5,368 bases of DNA from CAYYDH01 sp964470615 (GTDB lineage Bacteria; Patescibacteriota; Minisyncoccia; Minisyncoccales; GWA2-38-27), in the NCBI GenBank assembly GCA_964470615.1, contig CAYYDH010000042.1:1-5368 (forward strand), read 5' to 3'. This document shows, one piece after another, positions 1 through 4,309 of this stretch; the first letter of the stretch is position 1; each line of letters opens with the position of its first letter. A model generated the notes under the pieces. It was not told the DNA's origin. It searched no databases and saw only the letters and a program-made list of their open reading frames with translations. A program made the position numbers and the translations under genes.

Positions 1-15
1 TTGAACTACGTCCCC
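1..15 (-). tRNA. Partial tRNA (5' end only, isotype unseen; possibly Trp)
   Basis: Read on the minus strand, the last 15 bases of the window are GGGGACGTAGTTCAA. This fits a tRNA start: a 7-base acceptor strand (GGGGACG), T8, A9, a 4-base D-stem strand (GTTC) and the first D-loop bases. The rest lies outside the window, so the anticodon cannot be read. The order rpmG, tRNA, then secE/nusG is common in bacteria with tRNA-Trp in this slot, so Trp is a guess from context only. A hairpin lies immediately before it. Confidence 0.5.
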
Positions 16-16
16 A

Positions 17-36
17 AAAGGACGCTTCCGTCCTTT
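17..36 (-). terminator. Hairpin after rpmG: weak terminator or tRNA-processing stem
   Basis: Positions 17-24 and 29-36 are a perfect 8-bp inverted repeat (minus strand AAAGGACG, loop GAAG, CGTCCTTT). It overlaps the TAA stop of rpmG. On the minus strand the stem ends in TTTT and is followed directly by GGGG of the next, partial tRNA. The T run is short, so it may act as an intrinsic terminator or as a processing signal separating the rpmG mRNA from the tRNA. Confidence 0.45.
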
Positions 37-196
37 ATTTCTTCGTCTCTTTATGGGGTGTGTGCTTTTTGCACCACCTGCAGAACTTCTTCAAGGCCAA
101 TTTCTTCTCCTCTGCTTGTTTTGATTTGTGAGTGAAATAATTCACCTTTTTGCAGGTTTCGCACTGAAGTTTTACAAATGCTTTTTTCTTTGCCAT
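35..196 (-). CDS. rpmG: 50S ribosomal protein L33
   Basis: A 53-residue protein beginning MAKKKAFVKL, the usual size of bacterial L33, a large-subunit protein near the tRNA exit site. Two CxxC pairs (C12/C15 and C39/C42) give the zinc-ribbon form of the protein, and the body is Lys-rich. The ATG at 196 is chosen because AAGGAA lies just upstream and because the longer open frame, which reaches 265, would run into the tRNA-Thr gene. It lies 27 bases downstream of tRNA-Thr, probably on the same transcript as the two tRNAs, and is followed by a hairpin and another tRNA. This arrangement recalls the rpmG/tRNA-Trp/secE neighbourhood of many bacteria. Confidence 0.95.
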   Translation of the reverse strand: MAKKKAFVKLQCETCKKVNYFTHKSKQAEEKKLALKKFCRWCKKHTPHKETKK

Positions 197-223
197 AATT
201 TTCCTTTTATTATTAAGCTCTGA

Positions 224-297
224 AGCCAAGGGCGAGAATCGGACTCGCGACCTCGTCATTACCAATGACGTGCTCTAACCAACTGAGCTACCTTGGC
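224..297 (-). tRNA. tRNA-Thr (anticodon GGU)
   Basis: A complete cloverleaf of 74 bases on the minus strand. The acceptor stem pairs GCCAAGG with CCTTGGC and the discriminator is T. The D-stem is GCTC/GAGC with G18G19 in the loop. The anticodon stem is CGTCA/TGACG around loop TTGGTAA, giving anticodon GGT (Thr). The T-stem is GCGAG/CTCGC. CCA is not encoded. The T-loop reads TCCGATT, so position 55, almost always U (pseudouridine), is C. It lies 10 bases after tRNA-Tyr and 27 before rpmG, consistent with co-transcription. Confidence 0.96.
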
Positions 298-307
298 ACA
301 AAACAAG

Positions 308-391
308 TGGGTAGAGCAGGATTTGCACCTGCGAAGGCATAAAGCCGCCACTTTTACAGAGTGGTGCGATTGACTACTCCGCCATCTACCC
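308..391 (-). tRNA. tRNA-Tyr (anticodon GUA)
   Basis: An 84-base class II tRNA on the minus strand. The acceptor stem pairs GGGTAGA with TCTACCC and the discriminator is A. The anticodon stem CCACT/AGTGG holds loop CTGTAAA, giving anticodon GTA (Tyr). A long variable arm with stem GGC/GCC is typical of bacterial tRNA-Tyr. The T-stem is GCAGG/CCTGC. CCA is not encoded. The T-loop reads TGCAAAT, so position 55 is G rather than U. When the D-loop is aligned to a standard tRNA-Tyr, position 18 appears to be A rather than G. Both are unusual at the D-loop/T-loop elbow. Confidence 0.95.
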
Positions 392-400
392 GATTCACCT

Positions 401-429
401 TTTCTATCACAAAAATACTTATTTTTCAA
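401..429 (-). promoter_or_regulatory. Putative sigma70 promoter for the tRNA-Tyr/tRNA-Thr/rpmG transcript
   Basis: On the minus strand, TTGAAA (424-429) is separated by 17 bases from TAGAAA (401-406), which is preceded by TGA, an extended -10 pattern. The -35 overlaps the last codons of trmD. Transcription would begin near 394, leaving only a few bases before tRNA-Tyr at 391, which is plausible for a tRNA operon. The -10 matches the consensus at only four of six positions, so the call is moderate. Confidence 0.42.
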
Positions 430-1087
430 TAACCTTTCCGTGCTCTCTCCGCCATTCTTCTATCTTTTTATGGTCGCCCGAAAGCAAAACCTTTGGTACT
501 TTCCAGCTTACGCTCTTTTTGGGCGAGAAAACTTCTGGCCTTGTATACTGAACGTATTCAGTAAATCCTTTTTCTTTAGTTATTCTTTCTTTTAACAGCT
601 GCGGCTTGCCCAAAACCCCTGGAACAAGCCTGGCTATTGTTTCTGTCACTATCATTGCCGGCAGCTCTCCGCCCATTAAATCGTAATCCCCTATTGATAC
701 CTCAACATCAGCAATATGTTTCGCCACTCTTTCATCAACTCCCTCATAGCGGCCGCAGATTAAAATCAACTGGCTTAATTTTGAAAAATCATAGGCAATT
801 TTCTGATTAAACTTTCTTCCGCGAGGAGTAAATAAAACAACCTTTGTTTTCTTGCCTTTCTTGATTTCTTTTATCGCCTTGGATATCGGCTCTACCATCA
901 TAACCATTCCTAACCCTCCGCCAAAGGGCCGATCGTCAACTGTTCTGTGTTTGTTCTTTGCCCATTTCCGCAAATCGTGAATATTTATCTTTATCAACTT
1001 CTTTTTCAAGGCACGGGCAATAAGGCTCTCTGATAGATAAGAGGTGAAGATTTCTGGAAAAATTGTGATTATATCAATCCTAAGCAT
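419..1087 (-). CDS. trmD: tRNA (guanine-N1)-methyltransferase TrmD
   Basis: TrmD uses S-adenosylmethionine to methylate G37 beside the anticodon in tRNAs with G36, preventing +1 frameshifting. The 222-residue product carries the SPOUT-family trefoil-knot signatures: RTVDDRPFGGGLGMVM (48-63), GRYEGVDERV (112-121), SIGDYDLMGGELPA (131-144), YTRPE (181-185) and VLLSGDHKKIEEWR (200-213). The residue aligning with the catalytic Asp169 of the E. coli enzyme appears to be Glu177, a variant I believe also occurs in other bacterial TrmDs. It is shorter at the C terminus than the E. coli enzyme (255). The ATG at 1087 opens the standard MLRIDIITIFPEIF N terminus, but no SD is visible before it. It follows khpA after a hairpin-rich gap; rimM, often between them, is absent. 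Confidence 0.97.
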   Translation of the reverse strand: MLRIDIITIFPEIFTSYLSESLIARALKKKLIKINIHDLRKWAKNKHRTVDDRPFGGGLGMVMMVEPISKAIKEIKKGKKTKVVLFTPRGRKFNQKIAYDFSKLSQLILICGRYEGVDERVAKHIADVEVSIGDYDLMGGELPAMIVTETIARLVPGVLGKPQLLKERITKEKGFTEYVQYTRPEVFSPKKSVSWKVPKVLLSGDHKKIEEWRREHGKVIEK

Positions 1088-1095
1088 GGCTTAAC

Positions 1096-1130
1096 GAAAA
1101 CAGCGCTACTAAGATAGTAGCACCGTTTTC
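1096..1130 (-). promoter_or_regulatory. Long hairpin in the khpA-trmD intergenic region
   Basis: An inverted repeat pairs GAAAAC (1096-1101) with GTTTTC (1125-1130) and GCTACT (1105-1110) with AGTAGC (1116-1121). A 3x3 internal loop separates the two helices and the apical loop has 5 bases. On the mRNA it ends just ahead of the trmD start, which has no obvious SD. There is no proper T-tract, so it is more likely a translation-control or RNase III processing structure than a terminator. Confidence 0.5.
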
Positions 1131-1138
1131 TAAATTCG

Positions 1139-1161
1139 TAAACGCGGCTAAACAGCGTTTA
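1139..1161 (-). promoter_or_regulatory. Short hairpin spanning the khpA stop codon
   Basis: TAAACGC (1139-1145) and GCGTTTA (1155-1161) form a perfect 7-bp stem with a 9-base loop. Its first mRNA bases are the TAA stop of khpA (1159-1161). Together with the following hairpin at 1096-1130 it fills the gap before trmD with structure. Possible roles are 3'-end protection of the khpA mRNA or processing; none is proven by sequence. Confidence 0.4.
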
Positions 1162-1476
1162 GAGTTTCAAATCGTCTAATCCTTCTTCCTTGGAAGGAGC
1201 TCTTTCTCCTTCAACTCTTCCGCCTTCCGGCTCTTCAATCTTCAAGTTCACTCTTGCATGGTTTTTTAAACCAACAATGCGAACTAAGGATCGAATAGAC
1301 CTGGCAGTTGATCCGGCGCGGCCAATAATCTGGCCCATGTCTTCGGGGTTCACCTTCAAAGAAAGCAAAACTCCCATTTCATCAACCTTCCTGTCAACTT
1401 TGACATCTTCAGGGTTGTCAACGAGCGCCTTGATCAAATACTCAAGGAAATCCTGATCAGCAATGACTTTTGCCAT
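1159..1476 (-). CDS. khpA: KH-domain RNA-binding protein KhpA
   Basis: A small single-KH-domain protein of 105 residues. KhpA binds RNA and in Gram-positive bacteria partners with KhpB (Jag) in cell-size and translation-related control. The N-terminal part (ALVDNPEDVKV at 17-27) matches the family, and the KH nucleotide-binding loop is visible as IIGRAGST, with GxxG at 52-55. The family core usually ends near residue 80; here an acidic, Gly/Glu-rich tail (about 83-105) follows. The ATG at 1476 has AAGGA upstream with short spacing. The gene sits between rpsP and trmD, its classical position, with its own near-consensus promoter at 1557-1585 and a structured leader. Confidence 0.93.
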   Translation of the reverse strand: MAKVIADQDFLEYLIKALVDNPEDVKVDRKVDEMGVLLSLKVNPEDMGQIIGRAGSTARSIRSLVRIVGLKNHARVNLKIEEPEGGRVEGERAPSKEEGLDDLKL

Positions 1477-1509
1477 AAATCCTTAGCTTATTCTTTCTTT
1501 TTTTCTTTC

Positions 1510-1530
1510 AGTAGCTCGACCTTAGCTACT
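1510..1530 (-). promoter_or_regulatory. Hairpin in the khpA 5' leader
   Basis: A perfect 7-bp inverted repeat (1510-1516 with 1524-1530) and a 7-base loop. On the mRNA it reads AGTAGCT, loop AAGGTCG, AGCTACT, so an SD-like AAGG is displayed in the loop. A purine-rich, A-rich stretch follows, and then the true khpA SD in the similar context GCTAAGG. It lies within the predicted leader (start near 1550). The stem hexamer AGTAGC/GCTACT recurs in the trmD leader hairpin at 1105-1121. Confidence 0.45.
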
Positions 1531-1556
1531 TATTCCAAAATTTCAAAGATATTTTA

Positions 1557-1585
1557 CTTATACATTTTCCTTGACGCAATGTCAA
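1557..1585 (-). promoter_or_regulatory. Near-consensus sigma70 promoter for khpA-trmD
   Basis: On the minus strand, TTGACA (1580-1585) is followed after exactly 17 bases by TATAAG (1557-1562): a perfect -35, a five-of-six -10 and optimal spacing. Transcription should start near 1550, giving a leader of about 75 bases before khpA. The -35 lies in a 6-bp inverted repeat, CTTGAC/GTCAAG (1570-1575 and 1581-1586), just downstream of the rpsP stop. That repeat could be an operator or a weak 3' structure of rpsP. Confidence 0.75.
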
Positions 1586-1588
1586 GAA

Positions 1589-2080
1589 TTATTTCGGCTC
1601 AGCCAGTTTAGCTTCCTTGTCTTCAACTGAGGCTTTATCTTCCGCAGGTTTTACTTCTGCAACTGGAGTCTTATCCTCTGCAGGTTTTACTTCTGCAACT
1701 GGAGTCTTATCCTCTGCAGGTTTTACTTCTGCAACTGGTGTTTCGGCCGGCTTTTGTTCAACGACAGGAGCTGCTGCAGCAGGCTTCTGTTCTCCCGCCC
1801 CTTGTTTTTCTTTCTTAACTTTATGAACTGGGGTCTTTTTTCCTTCTAAAATCTTAGCTTCTATTAATAGGTTGCGAACTGTGTCAGAAGGCTGCGCGCC
1901 AACTGACATCCAATATTTAACTCTGTCTTCTTTCAAAACTCTCTGCTTGGTTAAGGGACTCCAAAAGCCCACTTCTTCGGTAAAGCGTCCGCCCCTTGGC
2001 GCCCTTCTTTTGTCGGTAACGACAATCTTGAAAGAAGGCTGATTCTTTTTTCCTACTCTGAAAAATCTTATAACTAACAT
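1589..2080 (-). CDS. rpsP: 30S ribosomal protein S16 with long repetitive C-terminal tail
   Basis: S16 is a small-subunit assembly protein. Residues 1-85 are the whole conserved core (MLVIRFFRVGKKNQPSFKIV, then RRAPRGGRFTEEVGFW at 25-40 and WMSVGAQPSDTVRNLL at 57-72). The family is usually about 80-90 residues; this protein has 163. The extra part (about 91-163) is low-complexity, rich in Ala, Pro, Lys and Glu, and holds three exact copies of TPVAEVKPAEDK (114-149), probably disordered. The ATG at 2080 begins the canonical N terminus, but the A/T-rich upstream shows no SD. It lies 22 bases after rnc and is probably co-transcribed with it. Confidence 0.96.
   Translation of the reverse strand: MLVIRFFRVGKKNQPSFKIVVTDKRRAPRGGRFTEEVGFWSPLTKQRVLKEDRVKYWMSVGAQPSDTVRNLLIEAKILEGKKTPVHKVKKEKQGAGEQKPAAAAPVVEQKPAETPVAEVKPAEDKTPVAEVKPAEDKTPVAEVKPAEDKASVEDKEAKLAEPK
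1644..1738. repeat. 36-bp tandem repeat inside rpsP
   Basis: Two identical 36-bp units (1644-1679 and 1680-1715) are followed by the first 23 bases of a third (1716-1738). The period is a multiple of three, so the repeat preserves frame and encodes the TPVAEVKPAEDK copies in the S16 tail. The lack of silent differences between units points to recent duplication or ongoing slippage. Confidence 0.93.
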
Positions 2081-2102
2081 ATTTTTATTTTAATCTTGTA
2101 AT

Positions 2103-2795
2103 CTATGCTTTCCTCTTAGCTTCTAAAGCTTTCTTAGCTGCCGCCTCTTCGGCTTCTTGCTTGGAAGAGCCTTCGCCTTCTGCTATCAGCTTGTCAGCCA
2201 AGAAGACACCAATAATGAATTTCTTAACGTGGTCAGGCCCTGATTCTTCCAGAACGCTGTAGGTCGGAGTAATACTTACCTCTTCCTGCATCTCCTCTTG
2301 AAAACGCGACTTGGCATCTTTATAAAGGCCGTTTTGTATAATTTCTGGCAGTTCTGGCAATAAATATTTCTCGATAAAACCCTTGCAAGGTAACAACCCC
2401 TGATCAATGTACAAACTGCCGACAAAGGCCTCTAGGGTGTTAGCTAGAATATACTGCCTGGCCTTTCCTTCTTCTTTCTCTTCGCCCTGAGAAAGCAAAA
2501 GGAAATCGTTAAAGCCGATATTCTGAGCCATTTTGGCCAGCATCTTGGCATTGACTAAAGCTGCCCTCCAACTGGTCATCTCTCCTTCGTTCTTGTCTGG
2601 ATACTTGGTATAAAGATACTCTGTAACAATGTGCTCTATTACTGCGTCGCCTAAAAACTCTAGTCTTTCGTTGTGTCCGATACTGAACTTCGGATTCTCG
2701 TTTAAAAAGGACCTATGAACAAAGGCTTGAGCAAGCAGGTCTTTGTTCTTGAAACTTAAGCCCAATTTATTTTCTAATAAAGAAAAATCTTTCAT
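2103..2795 (-). CDS. rnc: Ribonuclease III
   Basis: RNase III cleaves double-stranded RNA, maturing rRNA and trimming structured mRNAs. From the start chosen here (230 residues), the catalytic domain carries the signature HNERLEFLGDAV (41-52) with acidic E43, E46 and D50, and a second site ANTLEAF (118-124) with E122. The residue at the place of E. coli Asp114 is Asn119. A double-stranded RNA-binding domain follows at about 157-226, ending SSKQEAEEAAAKKALEAK. The ATG at 2795 gives the usual N terminus (MKDFSLLENKLGLSF). The frame stays open to an ATG at 2810 and a TTG at 2831, and none has a clear SD, so the start is uncertain. It follows nusB closely and precedes rpsP by 22 bases. Confidence 0.95.
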   Translation of the reverse strand: MKDFSLLENKLGLSFKNKDLLAQAFVHRSFLNENPKFSIGHNERLEFLGDAVIEHIVTEYLYTKYPDKNEGEMTSWRAALVNAKMLAKMAQNIGFNDFLLLSQGEEKEEGKARQYILANTLEAFVGSLYIDQGLLPCKGFIEKYLLPELPEIIQNGLYKDAKSRFQEEMQEEVSITPTYSVLEESGPDHVKKFIIGVFLADKLIAEGEGSSKQEAEEAAAKKALEAKRKA

Positions 2796-2837
2796 TGAGA
2801 AAGAGAACATTGGGCAACGAATAGCGGGCAAAATCTC

Positions 2838-3281
2838 TTACTCATTATTCGTCGCTCCTTGTTCGTTTATCTCTTTGTAAACTGTGCCCAAAACTCCGTT
2901 GATAAACCTTCCTGAACTTTCACCGCCAAAAGTCTTGGCCAACTCAATGGCTTCGTTTATCGCCACCTTAGGCGGCACCTCTTCTTTGTCGCCGTACAAA
3001 AGTTCGTAAAGACCCAGCCGCAGAACGTTTCTGTCAACTATGGTTATCTGTTCTATCGGCCATTCCGGAGCTGCTTTTTCAATAACCTTATCAACATTCT
3101 TAATATTGGTTACTACGCCGTTTATCAGTTGCCAAACAAAAGTTTTATCTTCTAGGCCCGGGCCAAACTCTTTTAGGTTTTTTTCAACAATCTCTTCCAG
3201 TTTTTCCGGATTCTTACCGGAAAAATCCCACTCGTATAAGCTCTGCATCACGATTGACCTTGATAAATGTCGGCTAGCCAT
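2838..3281 (-). CDS. nusB: Transcription antitermination factor NusB
   Basis: NusB binds boxA RNA with ribosomal protein S10 to keep RNA polymerase processive through rRNA operons. At 147 residues it is of typical length. The Arg-containing N terminus (SRHLSRSIVMQSLYEWDF, 3-20), VDRNVLRLGLYELLY (82-96), and the C-terminal signature INEAIELAKTFG (108-119) with RFINGVLG (125-132) are all present. The ATG at 3281 lies 2 bases after the rpmF stop. Its SD, AGGAA, is made from the last two codons of rpmF (AGG AAA), which implies translational coupling. The stop is 6 bases before the earliest possible rnc start codon. Confidence 0.96.
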   Translation of the reverse strand: MASRHLSRSIVMQSLYEWDFSGKNPEKLEEIVEKNLKEFGPGLEDKTFVWQLINGVVTNIKNVDKVIEKAAPEWPIEQITIVDRNVLRLGLYELLYGDKEEVPPKVAINEAIELAKTFGGESSGRFINGVLGTVYKEINEQGATNNE

Positions 3282-3283
3282 GA

Positions 3284-3568
3284 TTATTTCCTAGAAAGTT
3301 CCTCCATTGTTAAAGGCTTAGCTTCTTTTTCCTGGCCTTCTTTATCTGACATTTCTTTCTCTCTGGCCTTTTTTTCTTTCTTGGTTAATTTGGCCAAAAC
3401 GTCAATCACCTGCTCCCCTTTATAATACCCGCAGTTCCAGCAAATTATGTGAGGCCTTGTTTCTTTGCCACATTTTGAGCACAAAGTCAAAACTGGCTTC
3501 TTTAAAAAAAGATGCATTCGGCCTTTATCCCGTCTTGATTTAGTGTGTTTTTGTCTTGGAACTGCCAT
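3284..3568 (-). CDS. rpmF: 50S ribosomal protein L32 with charged C-terminal extension
   Basis: L32 is a small zinc-ribbon protein of the large subunit. The N terminus MAVPRQKHTKSRRDKGR is diagnostic, and the ribbon cysteines are C30, C33, C43 and C46 (CSKC and CWNC, followed by GYYKG). Ordinary L32 ends near residue 60; this one has 94, with a Lys/Glu-rich tail (about 62-94) ending PLTMEELSRK. Similar tails are, to my recollection, common in Parcubacteria. The ATG at 3568 has only a distant GGGGAA upstream. It lies 37 bases after rnhB, with a possible promoter overlapping the end of that gene, and is coupled to nusB downstream. Confidence 0.96.
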   Translation of the reverse strand: MAVPRQKHTKSRRDKGRMHLFLKKPVLTLCSKCGKETRPHIICWNCGYYKGEQVIDVLAKLTKKEKKAREKEMSDKEGQEKEAKPLTMEELSRK

Positions 3569-3585
3569 AAATTTTTACATTCCCC

Positions 3586-3614
3586 ATAATAGCAAATAAC
3601 AAATCTTAGCGCAA
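3586..3614 (-). promoter_or_regulatory. Possible extended -10 promoter for rpmF-nusB-rnc-rpsP
   Basis: On the minus strand, TTGCGC (3609-3614) lies 17 bases from TATTAT (3586-3591), and TGC just before the -10 makes it an extended -10 element. The predicted start near 3579 would leave a leader of about ten bases before rpmF. The -35 matches at four of six positions and lies over the rnhB stop, so read-through from rnhB is equally possible. Confidence 0.4.
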
Positions 3615-4244
3615 GCCCTTAACTGGCCAAAATGTTTTACGATGTATCTTACAGGGCCCGTATTTTTTCAATGCTTTAAAATGGTATTCTGTCGGATACC
3701 CTTTATGCCTGTTAAAACCGTAGCGCGGATATTCTCTATGATATTTTACCATTATTCTGTCTCGCGTAACCTTTGCCAAGATAGAAGCTGCAGCGCAAGA
3801 AAAGACCTTTTCATCGCCCCTCACCACCGACTTTTGAGGAATATCCATATCAACCTTGAAGTTCCCGTCTAGAATCAAAAATTCCACATCCTTGAACTTC
3901 AGCTTTTTTTCTAACGATTTAACGGCTTTTTTCATTGCCAATTTGGTAGCTTCTAAGATATTAATCTTGTCTATTGTCTTTTCTGAAACCTTGCCTATCC
4001 CCCACCCTATACATTTATGCTTAGTCAAAGATTCAAAAAGCTTTTCTCTTTTTAATAAAGTTAATTTCTTGGAATCGTTAACCCTGATTTTAAATTTCTC
4101 GGCATAGAACTTGGGATCAACTGACAAAGCGCAAGCGACAACCGGCCCGGCCAAAGGACCGCGGCCTGCCTCATCCATTCCAACGACTATTTTAATGCCT
4201 TGCCGCCATAGTCTTCTTTCTTCCTTGAAATCCGGATACTTCAT
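3606..4244 (-). CDS. rnhB: Ribonuclease HII
   Basis: RNase HII nicks DNA 5' of misincorporated ribonucleotides, starting ribonucleotide excision repair, and removes RNA from RNA-DNA hybrids. The 212-residue protein is full length. Motifs: GMDEAGRGPLAGPVVA (22-37) with catalytic D24 and E25 and the GRG recognition loop; NDSKKL (56-61); LILDGNF (123-129) with D126; RGDEKVFSCAAASILAKVTRDR (142-163 region) with D144 as the likely fourth acidic residue; and RHKGYPT (179-185), whose Tyr recognises the RNA-DNA junction. The ATG at 4244 has no SD. No gene separates it from the terminator at 4278-4304, so a promoter probably lies within the A/T-rich 4245-4277, although I see no convincing one. Confidence 0.96.
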   Translation of the reverse strand: MKYPDFKEERRLWRQGIKIVVGMDEAGRGPLAGPVVACALSVDPKFYAEKFKIRVNDSKKLTLLKREKLFESLTKHKCIGWGIGKVSEKTIDKINILEATKLAMKKAVKSLEKKLKFKDVEFLILDGNFKVDMDIPQKSVVRGDEKVFSCAAASILAKVTRDRIMVKYHREYPRYGFNRHKGYPTEYHFKALKKYGPCKIHRKTFWPVKGLR

Positions 4245-4277
4245 AGTTTTAGTTTACAATAAATAAGGAAAAGAAAA

Positions 4278-4304
4278 AGGCGAAGAGATTTTCTCTCTCC
4301 GCCT
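4278..4304 (-). terminator. Intrinsic terminator of the Tyr-rich protein gene
   Basis: A 27-base hairpin: AGGCG pairs with CGCCT, and after one A-C mismatch AGAGA pairs with TCTCT around a 5-base loop. On the minus strand it is followed by TTTTTCTTTTCC. It begins 5 bases after the TGA stop at 4310, which also argues that UGA is a real stop in this organism. Confidence 0.85.
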
Positions 4305-4309
4305 GTTGA

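Noticed and set aside
197..265. N-terminal extension of L33 beyond its ATG at 196
   Set aside because: The in-frame extension runs into the tRNA-Thr gene, is unlike L33, and the ATG at 196 has a good SD and the canonical MAKKK start.
1570..1586. CTTGAC/GTCAAG inverted repeat as the rpsP terminator
   Set aside because: Short 6-bp stem with no T-tract on the minus strand, and it coincides with the -35 of a near-consensus promoter.
1644..1738. CRISPR-like or intergenic satellite repeat
   Set aside because: Units are contiguous with no spacers, lie in frame inside rpsP and encode a protein repeat.
1617..1826. Plus-strand open frame with repeated SAGFTSATGVLS
   Set aside because: It is the antisense reading of the rpsP tail repeat; the repeat period is a multiple of three, so every frame stays open. 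No SD or promoter on that strand.
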